From an uncultured Methanofollis sp. (GTDB lineage: Archaea; Halobacteriota; Methanomicrobia; Methanomicrobiales; Methanofollaceae): DNA of 22,957 nt. The DNA lies in contig NZ_CALFSA010000013.1 of NCBI RefSeq assembly GCF_937919355.1, forward strand, positions 1-22,957. The letters are read 5' to 3'. The notes beneath the pieces were generated by a model. That model was given only the letters and a program-made list of their open reading frames with translations. It had not been told where the DNA came from and made no database searches. Of the stretch, positions 7,751-15,028 are shown piece by piece (within the stretch, counting starts at the first letter, position 1; every line of letters begins with the position of its first letter). The position numbers were made by a program, and so were the translations under genes.

Positions 7751-8451
7751 TGGAGGAAGAAAAGAGGGTCATGTTCGGGATCGAGGGACTGGATGCAATG
7801 CTCGATGGTGGACTCCTTGAAAAAAGTATCTGCGCCATCGTCGGGACGTACGGCACGGGAAAGACGACTTTCGCCCTCCAGTTCATCTATGAGGGGTTGA
7901 AGCGGGGCGAGAAGGTGGTCTTCATCTCCCTCGACGAGCGGGTAGAGATGATCTACAGGGATATCCTGAGGAAAGGATGGGACCTGGAGGCATACAGGGA
8001 CACCTCCCTCTATGTGGTCAAACTCGACCCGACCGACTTCACGGTCGCGGTCAACCAGATGAAAAACGAGATCCCAAGACTGATCCAGCAACTGAAAGCG
8101 ACAAGAGTTGTCATTGACCCGATATCCCTCTTCGAGGGTCTCTTCACCGACGAGGCGACACGGCGGCAGGAACTCTTCAGGTTCGTCGAGATGATGCGAG
8201 ACGAGGAGTGTACCCTCATCCTCACCTCAGAGACGAGCCAGAGCAACCTCTATGCGAGCAAGTACGCCCTTATCGAGTACATGGCCGACACCGTCATACT
8301 CCTGCGGTACGTGCGGCCGTCCTCGATCGCCGAGGTCCACCCGGCGGCCGAGGTCGCAAAGATGCGGGGCTCAAACCACTCGCGGGAGATCAAACCGTAC
8401 GAGATCCAGCGCGACAGGGTGCAGGTGTACTCGGATGCAAATGTGTTTTGA
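7750..8451 (+). CDS. KaiC-like RecA-fold ATPase
   Basis: 233-residue single-domain KaiC-like ATPase. Intact Walker A GTYGTGKT (32-39), SLDERVEMI (60-68) where KaiC proteins place the catalytic acidic pair, and Walker B RVVIDPISLF (119-128). It lacks the second domain of cyanobacterial KaiC, so a clock role is not implied. Archaeal single-domain KaiC-like proteins include ArlH, which binds the archaellum motor ATPase. The ATG at 7750 shares a base with the previous stop (TAATG), giving translational coupling; the longer open frame from 7591 lies inside the upstream gene and was rejected. With its degenerate partner it may form a mixed ring, and the divergent motor ATPase is a plausible client. 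Both points are inference. Confidence 0.9.
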   Translation: MEEEKRVMFGIEGLDAMLDGGLLEKSICAIVGTYGTGKTTFALQFIYEGLKRGEKVVFISLDERVEMIYRDILRKGWDLEAYRDTSLYVVKLDPTDFTVAVNQMKNEIPRLIQQLKATRVVIDPISLFEGLFTDEATRRQELFRFVEMMRDEECTLILTSETSQSNLYASKYALIEYMADTVILLRYVRPSSIAEVHPAAEVAKMRGSNHSREIKPYEIQRDRVQVYSDANVF

Positions 8452-8590
8452 GGGGTCTGGAGAGGGGTACTGTGTGAGGCCGCATGCTGGTGGAGACCTG
8501 GAGAAAATCTCCTGTTCGGGTCGATGCCGCTCTCGATTCCATGACGAGCGGCGTGAACCCACTGCCTTCCCCATACACTCCACCGGGGGA

Positions 8591-8666
8591 CTGCTCGAAG
8601 ACTTCGTCTTCTCTAGTTCACTTCGTTCACACCTCGAAAGCCTAACGGCTTTCTCGTTGCCCCCGG
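8591..8666 (-). repeat. Hairpin-rich element, copy A (inverted)
   Basis: Read on the minus strand from 8666: CCGGGGGCAACGAG (8666 to 8653); a stem-loop of GAAAGCC and GGCTTTC with a 4-base loop; a direct repeat GTGAAC-GAA-GTGAAC; a stem-loop of GAAGAC and GTCTTC with loop GAA; then GAGCAG (8596 to 8591). Order and flanking words match copy B on the plus strand, while the stem sequences differ but still pair. Mobile, regulatory or structural origin is unknown. Confidence 0.6.
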
Positions 8667-8984
8667 ACCCCCGAAACAGGATTGGCCCCGGGAAGCGCGA
8701 ACAGGATATCGGGGGATGGATATTGCCACCCCCGCCTATCCGGGTGCGGTCGTCTCCCGGTTCAGACACATCAAAAAAAGATATCTACACAGCCATATTT
8801 TTCAGACCTGAGCATGAGTCTTTTTATCAGCACGGTAGAGGGTTCTGACCTGTTTTGGGATATGCTCCATGAAAATGATCCGGGAGAACGACTCTCCGGG
8901 TTTGCACGAGGCTCTGACTCTCATCGAGCATCCCCTTTCAGAGATGGAAAGTCCGCCTTCTGCCTTCCCGACCCTATCGCAATC

Positions 8985-9044
8985 CCGGGGGCAACGAGCG
9001 CAAGCGAGTTCGAGAACACAGAGAATCAAAGATTCTCTGAGCAG
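8985..9044 (+). repeat. Hairpin-rich element, copy B
   Basis: The plus strand reads CCGGGGGCAACGAG (8985 to 8998), a short GTTC-GA-GAAC stem (9008 to 9017), an AACACAG link, then a perfect 9-bp stem with loop AAA (9019 to 9039) and GAGCAG (9039 to 9044). The 14-base opening is identical to that of copy A. The second stem differs from copy A at several positions on both arms yet remains fully paired. Confidence 0.6.
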
Positions 9045-9130
9045 GCAAATGTTCCATTTGCCATGTATGGAAAATCGAAGATTTTTCTGTTCTGGCAAAT
9101 CTCTGATTTGCCGTTGACCGAAGGTTTTCG
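9019..9130 (+). repeat. Series of 8 to 9 bp hairpins with 3-base loops at about 25-base spacing
   Basis: Four hairpins: 9019-9039 (arm CAGAGAATC, loop AAA), 9044-9062 (arm GGCAAATG, loop TTC), 9069-9087 (arm GGAAAATC with one G-T pair, loop GAA) and 9094-9112 (arm GGCAAATC, loop TCT). Their centres fall at 9029, 9053, 9078 and 9103. A weaker fifth (CGAA/TTCG) follows at 9119-9130. The second and fourth share GGCAAAT, so the series may have grown by duplication with stem-preserving change. Confidence 0.75.
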
Positions 9131-9292
9131 CTGACGGGGGCAGCGCTCCCGGGGCGAGCGTGCGGGAAGGCACGCCGAGATTTTCATCCGGTATGTTTGA
9201 TCCGGGAGATCATGCCAGATTCTCCAGAGCCTGAAGTACCCCCAAAATACTCCTCCCTCTCATTAACAGAAGAACCGGGACGCGTCCCCACA

Positions 9293-9302
9293 GAAAAAAA
9301 AG
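9293..9302 (-). terminator. T-tract terminator of the lonB-tldD-pmbA-bofA operon
   Basis: On the minus strand an uninterrupted run of eight T (9301 to 9294) begins two bases after the bofA-like stop codon. Archaeal polymerase stops at such T-tracts without needing a hairpin. A 12-base palindrome GGGACGCGTCCC lies just beyond, at 9277 to 9288. Confidence 0.6.
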
Positions 9303-9303
9303 A

Positions 9304-9567
9304 TCAGACGGTGATCCCCATCAGGTTGAGGACGACGAGGAGGACAACACCGATCACCCCGCCGAGGGCGCAGATGATCACCGTCGCCCACGAGATAGCA
9401 AGGTCTGTCCCGCCAATGTAACCCGTCAGGTGGAAGAGGTTGATGAGGTACAGGCAGATGAGGCCAACCACCGCATTGATGATCAGGGTCATCCCTTCCT
9501 TCACAAAGTAGTAGAGGAGGGCGGCGACCGCGATCACCACAACGATGGCAATGATGGTTTCCAGCAT
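9304..9567 (-). CDS. BofA-family small integral membrane protein
   Basis: 87-residue protein with three hydrophobic segments: residues about 3 to 22, 26 to 47 (LIINAVVGLICLYLINLF, the region typical of the BofA family) and 58 to 85. In Bacillus, BofA holds the membrane metalloprotease SpoIVFB inactive. Archaea do not sporulate, so the role here is unknown and the family name describes structure only. The ATG directly abuts the TAA of pmbA with no spacer and no clear Shine-Dalgarno, so it depends on coupled translation. It is the last gene of a run with lonB, tldD and pmbA, all linked to proteolysis, which makes a role as regulator or membrane partner of a protease a reasonable guess. Confidence 0.8.
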   Translation of the reverse strand: MLETIIAIVVVIAVAALLYYFVKEGMTLIINAVVGLICLYLINLFHLTGYIGGTDLAISWATVIICALGGVIGVVLLVVLNLMGITV

Positions 9568-10848
9568 TTATTTACCAATCAGGTGCTGTTTATTTAACCT
9601 TAACGCCGGGAGAATGGCGCTTCCGACGATCCTCTCCTCCCGCCCAATCGCCGCCACGGCACCGAGGAGGTCGAAGACATTGCCTGCGAACATGGCGCTC
9701 CGAACCGGTTCGTCGAACTCGCCGTCCTCGATCCAGGTGGCGTTGGAAAGTTCAACAGAGAAGTCGCCGGTGAGGGGGTTGGCCGTGTGCGCCCCGACAA
9801 TGTCGTTCACGTAGACCGCACGGTCGTCGTCAACGGTGTCGCGCGGGCCGTCGATAACCATCGTGTGGACGCCGATGGCGGGCGCCCCGCCCGGACCGTC
9901 CCTGACCGCCGAGCCCGTGCTCTCCTGCCCATAGCGGTAGGCAGTCCGCAGGTCGTAGGCATAATGCGCCAGGACACCGTGGTCGAAGAAGGTGATCTTC
10001 CGTGCGGGTACGCCTTCGGCATCGAAACGCGTGCTCCCCAGACCGCGGCGGGAGGGGTCGTCGAAGACCGAGATCTCCTCGCCGATACAGGTCTCGCCGA
10101 TTTTCCCGGCAAGCCAGGACCGACCGGCATGGACGTTCCTCCCCGATAGAGCGGGTTCGAGGACATAGCCCAGGAACTGGGAGAGGGCGACCGGCGAGAG
10201 TACGAGGTCGTAGTCCCCGGTCGCGATCTCACCGGCACCGGCGCCGTGCTCAGCAAAGAAGGCCGCCTGCTCTCCGACCCGGTGGGGGTTGAGGTCCATG
10301 AAGGGAGAGGCGTCGAACTCGAACCCGGTCGAGCGCTCATGGATGCACTCAAGGGAACACCCCGTGCTCGTCCTCTCCTGTTCGTAGAGGAGGCCGGAGG
10401 TGTTCGCGATCGTCACCTTCCCCCGTGCCAGGGAAGCAGAACCGCCGGTGACTGCGGCGTCGTGCTCCGCGGCGCCTGCAAGCATCTCCCTGCAGATCGA
10501 CCGCGGCGTCGCCGCGTCCAGACGGAGAGTTGCGTCATTGATCTGCGGGGCGTCCGGGAGGGGAGCAGGGCAGGGAAGTCCACCCCATTCCTGCGGGTGG
10601 GCGAGGCGTGCGCTCGCAAGGGCGGCGGCGAGGCACACTTCCCAGTCATTCGGGTTCGCAGTCGAGGAGACACCGATCCGCCCGCCGACAATGACCCTGA
10701 TACCGATGCCAAAGCCCTTCGAACCCCCGGCATTCTCGATCCGGTCACGCTTCATTTCGGCGGAGATGGACTCGCCTTCAGAGATATAGACCTCCACTTC
10801 GTCGGCTTTTGATGCACCGGCACGGAGGATCGCATCAATCAGTTCCAT
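9568..10848 (-). CDS. pmbA: TldE/PmbA-family subunit (non-catalytic partner of TldD protease)
   Basis: 426-residue TldD/TldE superfamily protein. It lacks the HExxxH metal site present in its upstream neighbour, as expected of the E subunit that forms a heterodimeric metallopeptidase with TldD. The C-terminal half has the family signature GAHTANPLTGDFSVE followed by a conserved WIEDGEF stretch. The open frame extends to 10881, but the ATG at 10848 begins MELIDAILRAGASKADEVEVY, the normal start of the family, and has a GGTGG-type site upstream. The start overlaps the tldD end by 14 bases. TldD/E in bacteria trims modified peptides (microcin B17) and degrades CcdA. The archaeal substrate is unknown and no peptide precursor gene is seen nearby. 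Confidence 0.93.
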   Translation of the reverse strand: MELIDAILRAGASKADEVEVYISEGESISAEMKRDRIENAGGSKGFGIGIRVIVGGRIGVSSTANPNDWEVCLAAALASARLAHPQEWGGLPCPAPLPDAPQINDATLRLDAATPRSICREMLAGAAEHDAAVTGGSASLARGKVTIANTSGLLYEQERTSTGCSLECIHERSTGFEFDASPFMDLNPHRVGEQAAFFAEHGAGAGEIATGDYDLVLSPVALSQFLGYVLEPALSGRNVHAGRSWLAGKIGETCIGEEISVFDDPSRRGLGSTRFDAEGVPARKITFFDHGVLAHYAYDLRTAYRYGQESTGSAVRDGPGGAPAIGVHTMVIDGPRDTVDDDRAVYVNDIVGAHTANPLTGDFSVELSNATWIEDGEFDEPVRSAMFAGNVFDLLGAVAAIGREERIVGSAILPALRLNKQHLIGK

Positions 10849-12163
10849 TGCCACCCACCACCGCATCTTCAAGGAGCACATGAGGAGAACCGTCGCTCAC
10901 CGGGACACTCTGCCCACCTTTACCACAGTACCCCTCGTGCATCTCCCGGTCGTTCCCGAGGAGCGTGATCGCATGGAGGGTACCGAGGATGTCTCCAGAG
11001 AGAGAGACGTCCCTGACCATCGTACCGATCTCGCCGTTCTCGATGATGTAGCCATACTCGGCATTGAACTGGAAGACGCCCCGGCCGGGGTCGACCTGGC
11101 CGCCGCGGGAACCCTGCAAAAGCACGCCGTTCCGGCACTCGGCGATGATCTCGTCGTATGAAGCATCGCCTTCCTCGATGAAGGTGTTGCTCATCCGCAC
11201 CAGGGGCGGTTCACCGGGTTCGGCACGGGCATGGCCGGCAAAACCGTTGCCGACCGCAGCAAGGGTCTGCCTGGAGTGCATGTAGGCGTTCACACGGCCG
11301 CCCCTGATCAGTTCGGTCCTCCCGACGGCGACTCCCTCCGCATCCACCGGTTCGAAACCGAAGTACGGGAGGGAGGGGTCGTCGACGATGGTGAGGAGGG
11401 GACTGCCGATGCTCTCCCCGATCTTTCCGGCAAGCACGGAGTTCCCCTCGCGGATCAGGTCGCCCTCGCTCGCATGGCCGACCGCTTCGTGAGCAAAGAC
11501 CCCGGCGAGTTCGGGGTCGAGAACAGCCCGCATCCTGCCGCCCTTCGCCGCCTTCGCGTCGAGGAGGGCAAGAGCGGTCTGCGCCGCTTTCTCTCCCATC
11601 TCCTGCTTGTGGCGGAGGTTGAGGCCCTGGATCGTGTAACTGCTCTCCCGGCCCATCTGCATCTCCCCGTTCCGCGAGGCGACGGCGACCACGGAAAAAC
11701 CGCAACGCGGGATAGTGTACGAGTATTCACACCCCGAAGAATCGACAAAGCGTACCTCTTCGATCGATTCGGCATAGCGGGCCCGGGTATTGACGATCCC
11801 GGTCAACTTCGCCGCCCCCTCGATCGAGGAGAGAAGTTCCGTCTTTTCCTCAAGAGAGACCCCGGCCGGGTCCTCGCTGGCCTTCGGCACCGGCAGGACG
11901 CCACGTTGCGGGGCGTCAGAGAGTTCGACCTCGTCGCCAGTGATCGCGGCAAGTTCGAGGGCCCGTGCAATCAACCGGTCACAGGGTGCGTCAGGGTCGA
12001 AGTTCTCCAGGGTGAGGATGCCCCAGCCCTGCGGGCCGAGCACCCTGACAACAGCCTGGTCATAAAAACTGGTGCCCGCCGATTCGACCACGCCATTGTC
12101 GATGTCGACGTGTGTGGCCGAGCCGCGGACGTGCCTGATATCATAGTAGCGGACGTTGTCCAT
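10835..12163 (-). CDS. tldD: TldD metallopeptidase catalytic subunit
   Basis: 442 residues, usual length for the family is about 450 to 480. The metal-binding motif HEAVGH (225-230) fits HExxxH, and the C-terminal GYCGKGGQSVPVSDGSP contains Cys413, the conserved cysteine that completes the zinc site in TldD. It should pair with the PmbA/TldE subunit encoded directly downstream to make a channelled peptidase acting on unfolded or short peptides. The ATG at 12163 lies 2 bases after the lonB stop, so the two are very probably co-transcribed and coupled. The combination with a membrane Lon protease suggests that TldD/E finishes off peptides released by other proteases; this last step is inference. 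Confidence 0.95.
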   Translation of the reverse strand: MDNVRYYDIRHVRGSATHVDIDNGVVESAGTSFYDQAVVRVLGPQGWGILTLENFDPDAPCDRLIARALELAAITGDEVELSDAPQRGVLPVPKASEDPAGVSLEEKTELLSSIEGAAKLTGIVNTRARYAESIEEVRFVDSSGCEYSYTIPRCGFSVVAVASRNGEMQMGRESSYTIQGLNLRHKQEMGEKAAQTALALLDAKAAKGGRMRAVLDPELAGVFAHEAVGHASEGDLIREGNSVLAGKIGESIGSPLLTIVDDPSLPYFGFEPVDAEGVAVGRTELIRGGRVNAYMHSRQTLAAVGNGFAGHARAEPGEPPLVRMSNTFIEEGDASYDEIIAECRNGVLLQGSRGGQVDPGRGVFQFNAEYGYIIENGEIGTMVRDVSLSGDILGTLHAITLLGNDREMHEGYCGKGGQSVPVSDGSPHVLLEDAVVGGNGTD

Positions 12164-12165
12164 GC

Positions 12166-14094
12166 TTATGCCGCCAGATGGGTGCTGCTGACTGTCGAGG
12201 ACTCGAGGGCCTTCTTCACCGGTTCAGCAGCGAGTTTCTTGAGTTTGTCGAGGAAGAGTTCGCGGTTCTGCGGGACCAGAGCCGCTTCGAGCACTTCCTC
12301 GATGTGCGTAACAGGGATGATCTTGACCATGGAGCGGTAGCGGTCCTCGATGAGCACGTCGTCGAGGTTTGACTTCGGGATGATCACTGTCTTGATCCCG
12401 GCCTTCGCCGCCGCCTCGATCTTGTAGGTGACGCCGCCGATGGGCAGGACGTCACCCCGCACCGAGAGAGAACCGGTCATCGCAAGGTCCTGCTTGACAG
12501 GAATGCCCTCGATGGCCGAGATGACCGCGGTGGCGACGGAGATGGAAGCCGAGTCGCCCTCGACACCGCCGTACGTCCCGATGAACTGGATGTGGATGTC
12601 CATGTTCTTGATGTCCTTGCCAGTGAACTTCTTCAGGATCGCGGAGACGTTCTTGATCGACTCCTGCGCAATCTCTTTCAGGAGACCGGTGGCGATGACC
12701 GTGCCTGCCGCCCCCTGCGTCGGGGTCACTTCGGCGACGATCGGGAGGACGGAACCGGAATCAGCGCCCATTACAGCAAGGCCATTCACCCGCCCGACCT
12801 GTTTCCCGGTCACAACGGTGAGGTCGTAGTCGCGGCTGCGGTGGATGTACTCGTCGGAGATCTGCTGTTCAATGGAACGGGCCGTGTTCTTCGCCGCAAG
12901 CACATGCCTGGCAGAGGTCACCTCCGCGCCCTCCTGCCGGGCGATGTCGCCTGCAACGCGGATCAGACCGCCCATCTCACGGAGCTTCAGGGTGAGGTGG
13001 CCCTTCCTGTTGGAGCGGCGCTGTGCCTCCCTGATCACTTCTTCGATGGCACTCCGGTCGAAGTGCGGGATCTTCCCGTCGTTCTTGACCTCCTGGGCGA
13101 TGAACCTGATGAACTTCTCCCTGTTCTCGGGGGTGTCGGGCATCGTGTCCTGCATGTAGACCTCATAGCCGTAACCGCGGATACGGGACCGCAGGGCCGG
13201 GTGCATCCCCTGCATGGCGTCGAGGTTGCCCGCGGCGATCATGATGAACCGGCAGGGCACGGCCTCGGTCCTGACCATGGCACCGCTTGAACGCTCGGAC
13301 TGGCCAGTGATAGGGAACTCCCCTTCCTGAAGGGCGGTGAGGAGGTTCTGCTGGGAGTGCGGGGTCAGGGTGTTGATCTCGTCGACGAAGAGCACGCCGC
13401 CGTTCGCACGGTGGATTGCGCCGGCCTCGACGCGGTCGTGGGCCGGGGTCTCCAGGCCGCCTGACTGGAAGGGGTCGTGGCGGACGTCGCCGAGGAGAGC
13501 GCCGGCATGCGAACCGGTGGCGTCGATAAAGGGAGCGGTGCTGTTCGGTTCGCTGGAGACGAGGAGCTTCGGGATCATCGCCTCCTCACGCGGCCGGGAG
13601 TACTGGAGGGCCATGAAAATGAAGGCGGCGGCGATGATGCCCATCAGGGCCTGGCCGGCGATGAGGGCGTAGCCGATGATGCCGAAGATCAGGAGCATGA
13701 CGAGGGTGTTCCTCATCTGCTTCCTCTTCGCCGCCTCAGCCTTGTGGGCGGCGACGATCTGCTTGCCCCGCCCGGCCGCGACCGTCCGGATGATAGGATT
13801 ATTTGAGTCCTCGACATTCGGGTAGACGAGGATGTCCTTGAGTTCCTCTTTGGGGAGGAGTTCGGCCATCGCCTTCGCAAGCATCGACTTGCCCGTTCCC
13901 GGGTTGCCGATCATCATCACGTGTCTGCGCTGCGTGGCCGCTTTCTTGATCACCTCCACCGCTGCGTCCTGACCGATCACCTGGTCGATCAGCCGGGGTG
14001 GGACGGTGACCTCGGAGGAGTTTGTGATGGAAGATCCCTGAAGGAGATCCTCGTCCGCTTTCTTCTCAAGGATGTCAGAAACAGTGTCTTGCAT
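12166..14094 (-). CDS. lonB: Archaeal membrane-anchored ATP-dependent protease LonB
   Basis: 642 residues. Walker A GNPGTGKS (63-70), two membrane helices inserted in the AAA+ module (about 129-145 and 147-163), Walker B GVLFVDEIN (233-241) and a C-terminal Lon protease domain. Ser515 (GDSAS) and Lys558 (GGVTYKIEA) form the catalytic dyad, 43 residues apart as in E. coli Lon. Membrane insertion within the ATPase domain is the mark of archaeal LonB, the main membrane protease of archaea. The open frame runs to a TTG at 14118, but that codon is only about 9 bases from the TATA box. The ATG at 14094, with GAGGT upstream, fits a start of transcription near 14102. First gene of the lonB-tldD-pmbA-bofA run. 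Confidence 0.96.
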   Translation of the reverse strand: MQDTVSDILEKKADEDLLQGSSITNSSEVTVPPRLIDQVIGQDAAVEVIKKAATQRRHVMMIGNPGTGKSMLAKAMAELLPKEELKDILVYPNVEDSNNPIIRTVAAGRGKQIVAAHKAEAAKRKQMRNTLVMLLIFGIIGYALIAGQALMGIIAAAFIFMALQYSRPREEAMIPKLLVSSEPNSTAPFIDATGSHAGALLGDVRHDPFQSGGLETPAHDRVEAGAIHRANGGVLFVDEINTLTPHSQQNLLTALQEGEFPITGQSERSSGAMVRTEAVPCRFIMIAAGNLDAMQGMHPALRSRIRGYGYEVYMQDTMPDTPENREKFIRFIAQEVKNDGKIPHFDRSAIEEVIREAQRRSNRKGHLTLKLREMGGLIRVAGDIARQEGAEVTSARHVLAAKNTARSIEQQISDEYIHRSRDYDLTVVTGKQVGRVNGLAVMGADSGSVLPIVAEVTPTQGAAGTVIATGLLKEIAQESIKNVSAILKKFTGKDIKNMDIHIQFIGTYGGVEGDSASISVATAVISAIEGIPVKQDLAMTGSLSVRGDVLPIGGVTYKIEAAAKAGIKTVIIPKSNLDDVLIEDRYRSMVKIIPVTHIEEVLEAALVPQNRELFLDKLKKLAAEPVKKALESSTVSSTHLAA

Positions 14095-14123
14095 GAGCAG
14101 TGCAACCTCATTGGGCAATGATA

Positions 14124-14132
14124 CTTATATAC
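14124..14132 (-). promoter_or_regulatory. TATA box of the lonB operon
   Basis: The minus strand reads GTATATAAG, a good archaeal TATA box, about 34 bases before the lonB ATG at 14094. It implies a leader of under 10 bases and rules out the upstream TTG start. It is part of an 85-base divergent promoter region shared with prs. Confidence 0.7.
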
Positions 14133-14145
14133 TATTTTCATGATA

Positions 14146-14154
14146 GTTTAAGTA
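14146..14154 (+). promoter_or_regulatory. TATA box of the prs-rtcA-nob1 operon
   Basis: GTTTAAGTA is centred near 14150, so transcription should begin about 14176, only a few bases before the prs ATG at 14180. The mRNA would be leaderless or nearly so, in line with the poor ribosome-binding site there. Confidence 0.5.
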
Positions 14155-14179
14155 GTTTCAGCTGGGGGAAATACCAGAA

Positions 14180-15028
14180 ATGAAGGTTGTATGCACAGAA
14201 AAATCCCAGATACTCGCCGTTCGGATCGCCGATGAACTCGGGGTCCAGGTGGCCGACACCCGCTTTGCCCGCTTCCCTGACGGAGAGTTGTACCTGCAGG
14301 TCCTCGACCCCCTGGACGACGAGACCGTGATCGTGGGGAGCGTCACCGATAATGACGCATTTATTCAACTGATGCTCCTCGTCGACGCCTGTGAGATGAC
14401 GAAAAAAACTCTTGTCATCCCCTATCTCGGGTACGCCAGACAGGACAAAAAGTTCAAGGACGGTGAGCCCATAAGCGCCCGCGTCGCCGCCAGGGCCCTC
14501 TCCCACGAGGTCGACAGCGTGATCACCGTCAATATCCACGAGAAGGACATTGCCCGGCACTTCAAAGTCCCGGCCCACGACCTCTCTCTTGCAGCCGAGA
14601 TCGGGGAGTACCTGAAGGGCAGGGACCTGGACAAGCCCCTGATCCTCGCACCCGACTCCGGGGCCGCGGACTTTGCGGCCGAGATCGCCGCCGTGGGCGG
14701 ATGGCAGTGCGACTACCTGAAAAAGACCAGGCTTTCCGGCGAAGAGGTCATGATGGAGCCGAAGACCTTCGACGTCGCAGGGCGTGAGGTCGTTATCACC
14801 GATGACATCATCTCGACCGGCGGGACTCTCGCCACGGCGACGAAGATGCTCTATGCCCAGGGTGCGGCGGCCGTCCATGCCATCTGCGTCCACGGCGTCT
14901 TCACCGGCGGGGCCTATGTCCACCTCAGGAGTGCCGGTGTGAAGAGTGTCGTCTGCTCGGACACGATCGAGCGGGCGTGCTCCGGGGTCTCGGCGGCACG
15001 GTGCATCGCGGCAGCACTGCGGAAATGA
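14180..15028 (+). CDS. prs: Ribose-phosphate diphosphokinase (PRPP synthetase)
   Basis: Makes PRPP from ribose 5-phosphate and ATP for purine, pyrimidine, histidine, tryptophan and, in methanogens, cofactor pathways. 282 residues, the short archaeal form (bacterial enzymes are about 315). Visible motifs: FARFPDGE near residue 30, the ATP-site stretch PYLGYARQDKKFKDGEPIS (81-99), the catalytic loop KKTRLSGEEV (181-190, Lys and Arg conserved) and the PRPP loop VVITDDIISTGGT (204-216). The TGA overlaps the ATG of rtcA (ATGA). A PRPP-type regulator gene, gfcR, lies 1.5 kb downstream on the same strand, so PRPP supply and a PRPP-sensing-type protein sit close together. Confidence 0.96.
   Translation: MKVVCTEKSQILAVRIADELGVQVADTRFARFPDGELYLQVLDPLDDETVIVGSVTDNDAFIQLMLLVDACEMTKKTLVIPYLGYARQDKKFKDGEPISARVAARALSHEVDSVITVNIHEKDIARHFKVPAHDLSLAAEIGEYLKGRDLDKPLILAPDSGAADFAAEIAAVGGWQCDYLKKTRLSGEEVMMEPKTFDVAGREVVITDDIISTGGTLATATKMLYAQGAAAVHAICVHGVFTGGAYVHLRSAGVKSVVCSDTIERACSGVSAARCIAAALRK

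Larger units (their letters stand above)
8452..9303. other. Gene-free 852-base interval with hairpin-rich repeats
   Basis: No credible coding region was found on either strand. The open frames here have no promoter or ribosome-binding site and their translations follow the hairpin repeats. The interval contains two inverted diverged copies of a hairpin element (8591 to 8666 and 8985 to 9044), a regular hairpin series to 9130, and a T-tract terminator for the operon on the right. A moderately AT-rich patch lies around 8770 to 8830 with no gene attached. Confidence 0.7.

Noticed and set aside
7750..8451. KaiC-like gene as part of a circadian clock
   Set aside because: It is a single-domain protein without KaiA or KaiB nearby; many archaeal KaiC-like proteins have other roles.
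8371..8769. 132-residue minus-strand open frame in the gene-free interval, and others at 8252 to 9173
   Set aside because: They run through hairpin repeats and lack a promoter, ribosome-binding site or recognisable domain; composition is not gene-like.
14095..14118. Upstream TTG start for lonB at 14118
   Set aside because: It is only about 9 bases from the TATA box, so it would lie before the predicted transcription start; the ATG at 14094 has better spacing and GAGGT upstream.
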